The notes: generated from the letters alone by a model not told the origin. Counted from the stretch's first letter, positions 53,653 through 62,082 are shown. The stretch is 64,000 nt of DNA from Clavibacter michiganensis subsp. insidiosus (GCF_002240565.1 NZ_MZMO01000001.1:992001-1056000), one strand, 5' to 3'. Translations and numbers: made by a program.

Positions 53653-54464
53653 GCTCCGGCGCCCCGACCGACGCCGGCCCGGCCATCCGCCTCGACGACG
53701 ACGCGTTCCTCGAGCACGTCGCCGACGCGCTGGCCGCGGTGCCGGGCGTGCGGGGCGTGGCCCTCGGCGGATCCCGAGCCCAGGGCGCGAACCGGCCCGA
53801 CAGTGACTGGGACGTGGCCGTCTACTACCGCGGATCCTTCGACCCCGACGGCCTGCGCGCCCTCGGCTGGCCCGGCGCGCTCAGCCCGCGCGGCGGCTGG
53901 GGGCCGGTCTTCGACGGCGGCGGCGCGCTGAACGTCGACGGTCGCACGGTCGACGTCCACTACCGCGACCTCGATGCGATCGAGGCCGTGCACGAGGAGG
54001 CGCTCGCCGGGCGCTTCACCCTCGAGACGCTGCTGTTCCACCAGGCGGGCCTGCCCAGCACGATCCTGCTGGCCGAGGTCGGGGTGAACCGCGCCCTCCG
54101 CGGCGAGGTGCCCGCGTTCGCGTACCCGCCGACGCTGCGCGCGTCCGCGCCTGGCGTCTGGTGGCAGCGCGCGGAGCTGACGCTGCACTACGCCCGCGAG
54201 GGTCACGCCCGCCACGGCCGGGTCGCGCAGTGCGCGGGTCTCCTCTCCGAGGCGGCGTGCTCCGCGGCGCACGCGATCCTCGCCCACCGCGGCGAGTGGG
54301 TCACGAACGAGAAGCAGCTCCTCACGCGTGCGGGGCTTCGCGGGATCGATGCGGTCGTGGCGCGCATGGGCACCGAGCCCGCGGAGCTGGTGCGCGCGGT
54401 CGACGCGGTCGAGGCGCTGCTGGCGGACGCTGTCCGGCGGGAGGGGATCTCGGGCGGCGGCTGA
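53649..54464 (+). CDS. Nucleotidyltransferase-fold protein
   Basis: The 271-residue protein has an antibiotic-nucleotidyltransferase-like motif: GVALGGSRAQGANRPDSDWDVAVYY, with the GSx-rich loop and DxD metal ligands. A helical C-terminal half may bind the acceptor. It could be a resistance-like adenylyltransferase or a minimal NTase; the target is unknown. GTG 53649 overlaps the moeB stop (GTGA), so they are coupled, although no functional link is obvious. Confidence 0.78.
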   Translation: MSSGAPTDAGPAIRLDDDAFLEHVADALAAVPGVRGVALGGSRAQGANRPDSDWDVAVYYRGSFDPDGLRALGWPGALSPRGGWGPVFDGGGALNVDGRTVDVHYRDLDAIEAVHEEALAGRFTLETLLFHQAGLPSTILLAEVGVNRALRGEVPAFAYPPTLRASAPGVWWQRAELTLHYAREGHARHGRVAQCAGLLSEAACSAAHAILAHRGEWVTNEKQLLTRAGLRGIDAVVARMGTEPAELVRAVDAVEALLADAVRREGISGGG

Positions 54465-54471
54465 TCCGGGA

Positions 54472-55749
54472 TCAGGGCTGCGGGTCGTCTCCGGCCTCGA
54501 GCTCGCCCGGGGCGTCGCCCTTGCCGCGGCGACGTCGCAGAGCACCCGCCGCGAGCTTCAGCTGGAGACCGTCGGCCGCAGCGCGACCGCGACCGAACGC
54601 CGCCACCCCGAGGCGGCGGGCCGCGTCCACGCCCTCGGCGCCCTGATCGCGCGCCGAGTCCCAGGTGTCCCCGACCGCGACCAGCCAGGGCCGCGCCTCC
54701 AGCGCCGCGCGCTCGTCGGCGACGCCGAGCAGGCCGTTGAACTGCACGACGCCCGTGGCGACCCGATTGCTGGATCCCACGACGGCTCGCGAATCGAACG
54801 GGTTCAGCAGCACCTTCGCGTTGGCGGTGCCGGCGGCTGCGTCCATGCGCTCGAGCAGGCGGTCGGTCGTGCGGCCGATCACCGCGAGCCGGTTCTGCCG
54901 CACGGTGCGCAGCGCGAGGCGGTGCTCGTCCAGCTCCTGGGGCGACGCATCGAGCACGCGGTCGAGCTCGAGCACGGCGACCGCGTCCTGGAGCTGGAAG
55001 CAGCGGGCGAGCACGGCGAGCCACTCGCGCACAGTCGACTCCGCATCCTTCGTCACCCGCACGAGGTCGTCGACCTTGGTCGTCTTCTCCATCTTCTCCG
55101 CGAGGGCGTCGAGCTGCCGGAGCGCGTAGCCCTGCGTACGCGCGAGGGTCTGCGTCGTCCCCTGCACCTTCGACCAGGTGATGTCGGAGACGCGGCCGAC
55201 CTGGGCGCGGATCAGCATGCCCTCGTCGACGACCATCTCGACGCCGATCATGTCGGCGAGCACGGCGTCCTTCTGGCCACGGAGGATGTCGTCGACCTTC
55301 GCGTCGATGACGGCGAGGTAGTCGGTGATCTCGTCCATGGCCTGCTCCATGGCGTATTGCGCCATGATCCCGGCGGCGCCGGAGAGGATCGCGGGGTTCG
55401 TCAGGTAAGCCCCGGGGCCTCGGACGAACTCGACGATGCCCTTGATCCTGTTGCCGTCCATGATCACTCCGCGCTCGAGAGTGGGGAGCGACCCCTTCAT
55501 CGCGGCGTGGGTCTTCAACAGTTCCGTCGACTTCTCGGAGAGCTTGACCCAGCGCCCGTGGTTCTCGGCGACGACGGATCCGGCCTGCATCGCCGCCGCC
55601 GTCATGCCCGCGACCGGCTTCAGGCGCTCGAGTCGGAGGTCACGCCCCGTCGGCAGCTCGTTCGCCGTGAGGAAGCGCTCCACCGCGGCGGGTTCGCCGA
55701 TGACGGCCAGGCCGTCGCCGTCGCTGATCAGCTGGACGTCGTCATCCAC
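54472..55749 (-). CDS. Conserved-looking protein of unknown function, 425 residues
   Basis: I do not recognise this protein. It is mostly helical and soluble, with GSVVAENHGRWVKLSEKS, a segment SGAAGIMAQYAMEQAMDEITDYLAVI and long amphipathic helices, then a basic C-terminus (RRRRGK). It reads like a cytoplasmic scaffold or a substrate-binding helical bundle. GTG 55749 has GAGGAG 6 nt upstream; the frame is open further upstream without a ribosome site. It converges on the NTase gene, 7 bases away. Confidence 0.65.
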   Translation of the reverse strand: MDDDVQLISDGDGLAVIGEPAAVERFLTANELPTGRDLRLERLKPVAGMTAAAMQAGSVVAENHGRWVKLSEKSTELLKTHAAMKGSLPTLERGVIMDGNRIKGIVEFVRGPGAYLTNPAILSGAAGIMAQYAMEQAMDEITDYLAVIDAKVDDILRGQKDAVLADMIGVEMVVDEGMLIRAQVGRVSDITWSKVQGTTQTLARTQGYALRQLDALAEKMEKTTKVDDLVRVTKDAESTVREWLAVLARCFQLQDAVAVLELDRVLDASPQELDEHRLALRTVRQNRLAVIGRTTDRLLERMDAAAGTANAKVLLNPFDSRAVVGSSNRVATGVVQFNGLLGVADERAALEARPWLVAVGDTWDSARDQGAEGVDAARRLGVAAFGRGRAAADGLQLKLAAGALRRRRGKGDAPGELEAGDDPQP

Positions 55750-55868
55750 GGGGGCTCCTCTTCGGGTGGGCCGGGCGTCCCGGTCGGGTACGCGCGAGTC
55801 TCCCACCGCCCGGGCCGCCCGTGTCGCCCCCGATCGGGGCACCTCGTCCGCCGTGCCAGGCTCGCGGG

Positions 55869-56471
55869 ATGAGCACCGAGCCCGTCATCGTCCGATCCGA
55901 CGACCCGCGGGTCGCCCGCCTCCGAGAGGAGGGATGGGTCGTGACCGCCCGGTCATGGGCCGCGCAGCTCGACGCGGCGGACGCGGATCCCGCCGTCCTG
56001 CGCGCGCTCGTCGACCGCGTCGCCGGATCCGCCGTGCTGCGCGAGCTGGGCCCGGACGACGCCCGGCCCATCCTCGCGCTCGACGCCGCCACCCTCGCCG
56101 ACTACCCGGGCGGCCCGGCCACCCGGCACGCGGGCCTCACGGCCGACTCCGCCCGCATCCCGGTGCGCGGCCGCCGCGGCTACGGCGCGTTCGACGCGGG
56201 AGGTGAGCTGCTCGCGATGACGTTCGTCGACCTGGATCCCACGGGCCTGGCCGCCGAGACCGACGTGACGGTCGTCGCGGCCGCCCACCGCGGGCGCGGC
56301 CTCGGCGCGGCCGTGAAGGCGGCGTCGGTTCTGGGGCTCCTCGAGGCGGGCGTGACATCGTTCCGCACCGGAGGCTCGAGCGAGAACGCGGCGATCATCG
56401 CGGCGGGCGCCGCACTCGGCTACCGCGTCGACGAGGAGTGGCTCACGCTCGAGGCGCCCGAGAGCGCCTAA
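55869..56471 (+). CDS. GNAT-family N-acetyltransferase
   Basis: The 200-residue protein has a GNAT fold in its second half with TDVTVVAAAHRGRGLGAAVKAASVL (acetyl-CoA loop) and FRTGGSSENAAIIAAGAALGY, as in mycothiol-synthase-like acetyltransferases. Substrate is unknown. ATG 55869 is preceded by CAGGCT at 6 nt, a weaker -10. Confidence 0.83.
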   Translation: MSTEPVIVRSDDPRVARLREEGWVVTARSWAAQLDAADADPAVLRALVDRVAGSAVLRELGPDDARPILALDAATLADYPGGPATRHAGLTADSARIPVRGRRGYGAFDAGGELLAMTFVDLDPTGLAAETDVTVVAAAHRGRGLGAAVKAASVLGLLEAGVTSFRTGGSSENAAIIAAGAALGYRVDEEWLTLEAPESA

Positions 56472-56532
56472 CGGACGTGACGACGCGGACGGCCGGCTGG
56501 ACCGTCCGTCCGCGGCGCGAAGCTGCGGCGGG

Positions 56533-57030
56533 TCAGGCGCGCGGCGCCCCCGACGTGTCGAACAGGATCCGCGACGCCTCGGCGGCCCGCGCGCTGTCGA
56601 CAAGTACGTCGTAGCGGCCGGCGGTCAGCGTCTGGACGGAGGCGAAGTCGCGCTGCCCGCGCGTGGCGTAGTGGCCGACGAAGCCGAACAGCGCACCCCA
56701 GAGCGCGCCGATGCCGACGGCGACGAGCAGGACGCCGAGCCAGGCGACGCCGGGGGTGAAGATCCCGAACAGCAGGCCCAGCATGAGGCCGAACCAGGCG
56801 CCGCCCGCGGCTCCGCGCACCGCGGCGCTGCCGTTGGTGACCCGGCCGGTCACGGTCTCGACCGTGCGGACGTCGTGGCCCACGATCTGCGTCGAGGCGA
56901 CCGGGAACTCGCGGTCGGACAGCGTGTCGACGGCGGCCTGCGCGTCGGCGTACTCGGTGTAGCTCGCGATCACCTCGCGGGGCGTGGCCGGGACGGCGTG
57001 CGCGCGGGGGTCGGTGCTGGGGGTGGACAT
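56533..57030 (-). CDS. General stress protein 17M-like membrane protein
   Basis: The 165-residue protein has the 17M domain start (EVIASYTEYADAQAAVDTLSDREFP), a central glycine-rich hydrophobic pair of helices (AWFGLMLGLLFGIF, LLVAVGIGALWGALFG) and a cytoplasmic end with RYDVLVD. Family members respond to stress, but the mechanism is unknown. GAGGAAG precedes ATG 57030. It is divergent from the MarR gene. Confidence 0.82.
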   Translation of the reverse strand: MSTPSTDPRAHAVPATPREVIASYTEYADAQAAVDTLSDREFPVASTQIVGHDVRTVETVTGRVTNGSAAVRGAAGGAWFGLMLGLLFGIFTPGVAWLGVLLVAVGIGALWGALFGFVGHYATRGQRDFASVQTLTAGRYDVLVDSARAAEASRILFDTSGAPRA

Positions 57031-57137
57031 GGGGTGCTTCCTCTCGGATCGTGCGGTTCGTGCGTGGCGTCCGGATCGGACGATATGGTTTGAGGATACC
57101 AACGGTCGGCGAGCACGGAGGGGACCGGGATCGGACG

Positions 57138-57614
57138 GTGAGCGAGCTCCCAGGCAAAGACGGTGTCGCCGTCGGGGCGGCGATGGAGCGGGCGGTCCTC
57201 GCGATCACCCGCTGGGCGACGCGGCCCGACGTGCGCCGGCGCATGCTCGCCGACGAGGGCGAGGCGTTCTCGTCGACCGACACCTGGCTCCTCGCCCACC
57301 TCGCCGAGCGCGGGGCGACCCGGATGCGCGTCCTCGCCGCCTGGCAGGGCGTCGACAAGTCGACGATGACGGCGCACGTGCGGCGCCTCGAGGAGCGGGG
57401 CCTCGTGCTCCGCGAGCCCGACCCCGACGACCGGCGCGCGGTCCTCGTGCGCCCCACGCCCGACGCCGAGCGCGTGCTCGACCGCAACTCCGCGACGGCC
57501 CGCGCCCTCCTCGGCGAGCTCGTGGGGGAGTGGTCGACCCGGGAGCGCTCCGAGCTGACGCGGCTGCTCGGACGGCTCGTCGCGGAGATCGAGACGGAGG
57601 GCGGGGGTCGGTGA
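57138..57614 (+). CDS. MarR-family transcription regulator
   Basis: The 158-residue protein contains a winged helix: STDTWLLAHLAERGATRMRVLAAWQGVDKSTMTAHVRRLEERGLVLREPDPDDRRAVLV, written in part here as DKSTMTAHVRRLEERGLV plus the wing DPDDRRAVLV. MarR proteins respond to phenolics, oxidants or drugs. GTG 57138 is chosen; an upstream in-frame start would add 29 residues. It may control the divergent stress protein gene. Confidence 0.8.
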   Translation: MSELPGKDGVAVGAAMERAVLAITRWATRPDVRRRMLADEGEAFSSTDTWLLAHLAERGATRMRVLAAWQGVDKSTMTAHVRRLEERGLVLREPDPDDRRAVLVRPTPDAERVLDRNSATARALLGELVGEWSTRERSELTRLLGRLVAEIETEGGGR

Positions 57615-57635
57615 GCCCGGCCGCTCGACGAATGC

Positions 57636-57677
57636 TTTCCATCTCGGAAACACTTAGAGTTGCCGACATGGAAACAC
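57636..57677 (+). promoter_or_regulatory. Promoter with inverted repeat before the 57668 gene
   Basis: TTTCC (57636-57640) and GGAAA (57646-57650) are inverted arms. TAGAGT (57655-57660) ends 7 nt before ATG 57668. GGAAACAC occurs at 57646-57653 and again at 57670-57677, so a repressor site may overlap the promoter and the start of the gene. Confidence 0.45.
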
Positions 57678-58147
57678 ACGCTCACGACTCCTTGTCCGAC
57701 CGTCCCGACGCCCCGTTCGACGCCGACGCGATGCGCGCCGCGGCCGACCGGCTCACCGGGCGCCTCCGCGCGCCGTGGTGGTTCCACGCGCTCCGGGGCC
57801 TCAGCGTCAGCGCCCTCGTCTTCGGCATCGCGCCCCGCGCCGACTGGGCGCTCGCGGTCCTCGCGATCGGCTTCGTCGGCCTCGTCCTGCTGCCCCGCCT
57901 CCGCATGTCCGCGGTCGGCTTCTCGAGCGCCCACCCCGACCGCTGGCGCTTCGTGCGGGATGGCGCACCCTGGTCGGTCGTCTCGCTCGCGGTCGCCACG
58001 GCCGGCATCGTCGTCGCGCTCTTCGTCCGGCAGCTCGGGATCCTCGAGGTCGCCGGCATCGCGGCCGGGGCCGCCGTCGTCGTCGCCCTGCTCGGACCGC
58101 TCGCCGACCGGGCAGCGCGCCAGCGCCTCCGACGCGGGCTCGCGTAG
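57668..58147 (+). CDS. Four-helix membrane protein co-transcribed with a small regulator
   Basis: The 159-residue protein has a polar N-terminus of about 35 residues and four hydrophobic segments (about 42-58, 59-76, 100-118 and 120-140). I do not recognise a family beyond membrane proteins that travel with small winged-helix regulators. ATG 57668 fits the -10 spacing. Its TAG shares a base with the next GTG. Confidence 0.65.
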   Translation: METHAHDSLSDRPDAPFDADAMRAAADRLTGRLRAPWWFHALRGLSVSALVFGIAPRADWALAVLAIGFVGLVLLPRLRMSAVGFSSAHPDRWRFVRDGAPWSVVSLAVATAGIVVALFVRQLGILEVAGIAAGAAVVVALLGPLADRAARQRLRRGLA

Positions 58148-58458
58148 TGGCCGCGCCAGCGCCGGAGTTCGACGCGGTCATCCACGCCCCGCAGCGGCTG
58201 CAGATCTGCGCGCTGCTCGCCCGGGTCGGGGAGACCGAGTTCGGCACCCTCCGGGACGCGCTCGCCGTGTCCGACGCCACCCTCAGCAAGCACCTCAAGA
58301 CCCTGGCCGAGTCCGCGATCGTCGAGTCCCGTCGCGTGCAGCAGCCGCGCGGCCAGGCCCGCACCTGGGTCGCGCTCACGAAGGACGGCCGCCGTCGGCT
58401 GGCCGCGCACTTCGCCTTCCTGCGGGGGCTGGATCCGGGTGCCTCGGCCGACGCGTGA
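58147..58458 (+). CDS. Small winged-helix transcription regulator
   Basis: The 103-residue protein is a single winged helix: HAPQRLQICALLARVGETEFG, recognition region SDATLSKHLKTLAESAIV and wing RVQQPRGQARTWVALTKDG. It matches the short regulators that act on the gene beside them. GTG 58147 overlaps the membrane gene stop (TAGTG). It probably senses membrane or metabolite state together with its partner. Confidence 0.8.
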   Translation: MAAPAPEFDAVIHAPQRLQICALLARVGETEFGTLRDALAVSDATLSKHLKTLAESAIVESRRVQQPRGQARTWVALTKDGRRRLAAHFAFLRGLDPGASADA

Positions 58459-58470
58459 CCCGCGGGCCGC

Positions 58471-58526
58471 GGACCGCGGACCGCGGACCGCGGACCGCGG
58501 ACCGCGGACCGCGGACCGCGGACCGC
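58471..58526 (+). repeat. Eight perfect tandem copies of GGACCGC
   Basis: Eight uninterrupted 7-bp units lie between the regulator gene and the LacI-type operators. A degenerate unit precedes (GGGCCGC, 58464-58470) and another follows (GGTTCGC, from 58527). The tract does not encode a supported protein. Confidence 0.92.
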
Positions 58527-58533
58527 GGTTCGC

Positions 58534-58549
58534 GCGTGAACGTTCACGC
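58534..58549. promoter_or_regulatory. LacI-type operator, upstream copy
   Basis: GCGTGAACGTTCACGC is a perfect 16-bp palindrome with the central CG typical of LacI/GalR sites. It lies about 20 bases upstream of the -35 of the fusion gene. Confidence 0.7.
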
Positions 58550-58568
58550 TCCAGATGCGCGGCATCCC

Positions 58569-58598
58569 TTGACCACCCCGCCGCCCGCGCCGTAGCGT
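58569..58598 (+). promoter_or_regulatory. Promoter of the oxidoreductase fusion gene
   Basis: TTGACC (58569-58574) and TAGCGT (58593-58598) are 18 nt apart. The expected transcript start falls inside the downstream operator. Confidence 0.55.
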
Positions 58599-58601
58599 CG
58601 T

Positions 58602-58615
58602 CGTGAACGTTCACG
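58602..58615. promoter_or_regulatory. LacI-type operator, downstream copy
   Basis: CGTGAACGTTCACG is a perfect 14-bp palindrome sharing its core with the upstream copy. The centres are 67 bp apart, flanking the promoter. Binding here would block transcription start; both sites could be bridged by one tetramer. Confidence 0.7.
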
Positions 58616-58641
58616 CCGACGACGCCGCGAAGGGCCCACCC

Positions 58642-60675
58642 ATGACCGACCCCACCCCGACCACCCCGACCGCACCCGGCTGGGCGGTCCTCGGCCCGGG
58701 CGGCATCGCCCGCCGCTTCCTCTCCCAGCTCCCCGCGAGCACGCGCGACGCGCGCCTCGTCGCCGCCGGCAGCTCGAGCGCCGAGCGCGCCGGGTCCTTC
58801 GCCGCCGAGGCCGCCGACCACGGCTTCGCCGACGTCACGGGAGGCGACTACGACGCCGTCCTCGCGGATCCGGCCGTCGACGCCGTCTACATCTCGACCG
58901 TGCACACGGGCCACGCCGACCTCGTCGTCCGCGCGCTCGAGGCCGGCAAGGCCGTCCTCTGCGAGAAGCCGCTCGCCGTCAACCACGGCACCGCGATGGC
59001 GCTCGTCGACGCGGCCCGCGAGGCTGGCCTCCCGCTCGTCGAGGCGTACATGTACCGCTTCCACCCGCAGACCGCGGCGCTCCTCGAGCTGCTGCGCGAC
59101 GGCGTCATCGGCGAGGTCGCCCACGTCGACGCGTCCTTCTCCTTCCGCACCGGATCCCGCACCGGCCGCCTCTACGACACCGCGACCGCGGGCGGCGGGA
59201 TCCTCGACGTCGGCGGCTACACCGTCACCGCCGCGGCGGCCGTCGTGCAGGCCGCGACCGGGATCGCCGTGGCCGAGCCGCTCACGCTGGAGGTCGACGG
59301 CACCGTCGGGCCGACCGGCGTCGACGAGTGGTCCGTCGCGCGGGTGGCCTACCGCGGCGTGGCCGGGAAGCCGGGCATCACCGCGACCCTCCGCACGGGC
59401 GTCGCCCTCGACGAGCCGCGGGCGCTCACGATCCTGGGCTCGAAGGGCCGCATCCACCTCAGCGACCCGTGGACCCTCGGCGACGCGCCCACCATCGAGG
59501 TCTCCGTCGTCGGCGAGGAGCCGCGCACGCTCACCTTCACCGGCGCGAAGCCGTACGCGATCGAGGCCGACGCCACGACCGACGCGCTCGCGGCCGGCCG
59601 CGGCGAGGCCGCGCAGATGACGCTCGACGAGACGCTCGCCACCGCCCGCACGCTCGACCGCTGGCGCGCCGCGCTCGAGCTGCGCTACCCGTTCGAGGCG
59701 GAGGACGCCGACATCCCCACGGTCTCCGGCCGCCCCTTGAGCGTCCGCGACGACAGCCCGATGCTCTACGGCGAGATCCCCGGCGTCGGCAAGCGCATGT
59801 CGCGCCTCGTCCTGGGCGTCGACAACCAGCCCGACCTGGCGCTCGCGTCCGCGATCTTCGACCACTTCGTCGAGCAGGGCGGCAACGCCTTCGACACCGG
59901 CTACATCTACGGCGGCGGCGTGCTCGAGGGGCGGTTGGGGAAGTGGATCCGGAACCGCGGCATCCGCGAGGACGTGGTCGTCATCACCAAGGGCGCCCAC
60001 ACCCCGCACTGCGATCCCGAGTCGCTCACGCAGCAGCTGCTCGAGAGCCTCGAGCGCCAGGGCACCGACTACGCCGACATCTACCTCATGCACCGCGACA
60101 ACCTCGAGGTGCCGGTGGGGGAGTTCGTCGACGTGATGGACGAGCACCAGCGCGCCGGGCGGATCCGCTCCTATGGCGTCTCCAACTGGACGCCCGAGCG
60201 ATTCGACGAGGCGCAGGCGTACGCGAAGGCGAACGGCCGGGCCGGGTTCCAGGCGCTGAGCGACCACTTCGGCCTGGCCGAGGCGTACGACGTGCCGTGG
60301 GCGGGATGCGTGCACGTCACGGATCCCGCGTCCAAGGCCTGGCTCGAGGAGCGGCAGGTCCCGCTGCTGCCGTGGTCGTCGCAGGCGCGCGGCTTCTTCA
60401 CGGGCCGTGCCCGCCCCGACGACCTGAGCGACCCGGAGCTCGTGCGCTGCTACTACGGCGACGACAACTTCGAGCGCCTCCGCCGGGCCGAGGAGCTCGC
60501 GGCGGAGCACGGCGTGCAGGCCACGGCCATCGCGCTCGCCTACGTGCTCGCGCAGCCGTTCCCGACGTTCCCGCTGTTCGGGCCGCGCACCATCACGGAG
60601 GTGCGCTCCTCGATGCGCGGCCTGTCGATCGAGCTCACCCCGGAGCAGGTGGCGTGGCTGGACCTGCGGGGCTGA
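58642..60675 (+). CDS. Gfo/Idh/MocA oxidoreductase fused to an aldo/keto reductase
   Basis: The 677-residue protein joins two complete oxidoreductases. Residues 1-350 are Gfo/Idh/MocA, with the nucleotide loop AVLGPGGIARRF and the conserved EKPLAVNHGTA. Residues about 385-677 are an aldo/keto reductase, with Asp/Tyr in FDTGYIYGGG, Lys in VITKGAH and His in IYLMHRDN. The pair could perform successive redox steps on one sugar or cyclitol. AAGGG precedes ATG 58642; an in-frame GTG at 58603 lies inside the operator and is less likely. LacI-type sites and the downstream lacI-type gene indicate sugar-induced control. Confidence 0.9.
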   Translation: MTDPTPTTPTAPGWAVLGPGGIARRFLSQLPASTRDARLVAAGSSSAERAGSFAAEAADHGFADVTGGDYDAVLADPAVDAVYISTVHTGHADLVVRALEAGKAVLCEKPLAVNHGTAMALVDAAREAGLPLVEAYMYRFHPQTAALLELLRDGVIGEVAHVDASFSFRTGSRTGRLYDTATAGGGILDVGGYTVTAAAAVVQAATGIAVAEPLTLEVDGTVGPTGVDEWSVARVAYRGVAGKPGITATLRTGVALDEPRALTILGSKGRIHLSDPWTLGDAPTIEVSVVGEEPRTLTFTGAKPYAIEADATTDALAAGRGEAAQMTLDETLATARTLDRWRAALELRYPFEAEDADIPTVSGRPLSVRDDSPMLYGEIPGVGKRMSRLVLGVDNQPDLALASAIFDHFVEQGGNAFDTGYIYGGGVLEGRLGKWIRNRGIREDVVVITKGAHTPHCDPESLTQQLLESLERQGTDYADIYLMHRDNLEVPVGEFVDVMDEHQRAGRIRSYGVSNWTPERFDEAQAYAKANGRAGFQALSDHFGLAEAYDVPWAGCVHVTDPASKAWLEERQVPLLPWSSQARGFFTGRARPDDLSDPELVRCYYGDDNFERLRRAEELAAEHGVQATAIALAYVLAQPFPTFPLFGPRTITEVRSSMRGLSIELTPEQVAWLDLRG

Positions 60676-61685
60676 GCGGCTCCGGCGCGGCCGGTCGGGA
60701 GTCGGCCGGCCGCGCCACCATCCACGACGTCGCGGCCGCCGCCGGGGTATCCCGGCAGACCGTGACGCGCGCGATGAACGGCATGCCGGGCATCAGCGAG
60801 GAGACGAAGCGGCGCGTGCTCGACGCCGCGGATCAGCTCGCGTACCGGCCGTCGTGGTTCGGGCGCGGGCTCGTGACGGGCGGGGACCACCAGCTCGGCC
60901 TCGTCGTCGACGACCTGCGCAACCCGTGGTCGCCCGAGCTCGCGGCCGCGGTCGTGCGCATCGCGGCCGCCCGCGGCTGGAACGTCTCGCTCGCCGACGT
61001 CGGCCTCGCCGCCGACTCCGACCGCATGGTGGAGGCGCTCGGCGCGCAGACCGACGCGGTGATCGGGACCCTCGGTTCGCGAGCCGCGGAGTGGATCGCG
61101 CGGCTCGGCTCGGTGCCGGTCGTCGAGCTGGATCCGCGCGGCGACCCCCTGCGCGCCGCCGTGCAGCTGGATCCCTCGGAGGCGATCGACGCCCTCGCCG
61201 ACCACCTCGAGGCGGTCGGCGTGCGCCACCCGGTCGTGCTCGACGCGGCGGTCGCCGCGGGTCCCAGCCCGCGCGCCGCCCTGCTCGTGCGCGCGTTCGA
61301 GGCGCGGTCGATGGAGGTGTCCGTCGTGCGCGCGTCCGCGCCCACCGCAGAGGCGGCCGCCGTCGCGACCGAGCGCGTCGTGGCCCGCCCGCGCGCGGCC
61401 GACGCGATCGTGGCCTTCAACGACGTGTGCGCCCTCGGCGTCCTCTCCGCGTGCCGCCGCGCGGGCGTCGACGTGCCGGGCGACGTGCGCGTGGTCGGCA
61501 TCGACGGCCTCTCGCTCGGCCGCCTGCTCGCGCCGACCCTCACGACGCTCGCGGTGGACCTCGACGAGCTCGCCCGCCACGCGCTCGACCTCGCGGTCGC
61601 GATGATCGCGGGCGACCTGCCGCGCTCGGGTCCCGAGGTGATCCGCACGGTGCGGCACCAGCTGGTGGTGCGCGAGTCGGCGTGA
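60654..61685 (+). CDS. LacI/GalR-family repressor
   Basis: The 343-residue regulator has the N-terminal helix-turn-helix ATIHDVAAAAGVSRQTVTRAMN and hinge region LAYRPSWFGRGL, followed by a periplasmic-binding-protein-like sugar domain (LGLVVDDLRNPW, VVGIDGLSLGRLLAPTLTT). Start assignment: GTG 60654 is the only common start before the helix-turn-helix, overlapping the fusion gene by 22 bases. It very probably binds the two palindromes upstream of its partner, making a self-contained catabolic unit. Confidence 0.88.
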   Translation: MAGPAGLSGSGAAGRESAGRATIHDVAAAAGVSRQTVTRAMNGMPGISEETKRRVLDAADQLAYRPSWFGRGLVTGGDHQLGLVVDDLRNPWSPELAAAVVRIAAARGWNVSLADVGLAADSDRMVEALGAQTDAVIGTLGSRAAEWIARLGSVPVVELDPRGDPLRAAVQLDPSEAIDALADHLEAVGVRHPVVLDAAVAAGPSPRAALLVRAFEARSMEVSVVRASAPTAEAAAVATERVVARPRAADAIVAFNDVCALGVLSACRRAGVDVPGDVRVVGIDGLSLGRLLAPTLTTLAVDLDELARHALDLAVAMIAGDLPRSGPEVIRTVRHQLVVRESA

Positions 61686-61711
61686 CCCGCGCTCCTGGCT
61701 GACGGAAGCAT

Positions 61712-61732
61712 TGTTCGCATAGAATGCGAACA
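61712..61732. promoter_or_regulatory. Operator overlapping the -10 of the GntR gene
   Basis: TGTTCGCAT and ATGCGAACA are perfect 9-bp arms around AGA. The -10 TAGAAT (61720-61725) lies inside, and ends 6 nt before ATG 61732, whose A is the last base of the palindrome. Binding by the encoded GntR protein would shut off its own leaderless transcript. Confidence 0.75.
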
Positions 61733-62082
61733 TGCTCATCACGGTGGATCCGGCGGCGAAGGCCTCGCTCGCCGAGCAGGTGGCCACGCAGATCCGCTAC
61801 GCGATAGCGCGCGGCGAGCTCGCGAGCGGGGAACGGCTGCCGTCGGCGCGCGACCTCGCCGCGGCCGTCGACGTGAACATGCACACGGTGCTCCGCGCGT
61901 ATGCGAGCCTCCAGGCGGACGGGCTGATCGAGCTGCGGCGCGGTCGCGGCGCGACGGTGATCCGCTCGGGCAACGCCTCGTTCGACCGGCTCCGCACGCT
62001 CGTCGAGGAGCTGCGCGCGCAGGCGGACACCCTCGAGGTGCCGCTCGACGACCTCCTCACCATGATCAAGGGAGCACGATGA
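61732..62082 (+). CDS. GntR-family regulator, YtrA subfamily
   Basis: The 116-residue protein has the GntR winged helix (LAEQVATQIRYAIARGELASG, LPSARDLAAAVDVNMHTVLRAY, DGLIELRRGRG) and only a short helical tail, as in YtrA-type regulators, which usually control a neighbouring membrane protein or transporter. It overlaps the DUF1648 gene by 4 nt and probably regulates both through the palindrome. Confidence 0.88.
   Translation: MLITVDPAAKASLAEQVATQIRYAIARGELASGERLPSARDLAAAVDVNMHTVLRAYASLQADGLIELRRGRGATVIRSGNASFDRLRTLVEELRAQADTLEVPLDDLLTMIKGAR

Noticed and set aside
57081..57105. Possible MarR box in the stress-protein/MarR gap
   Set aside because: GGTT...ACC arms are only 3-4 bp and imperfect; not distinctive enough.
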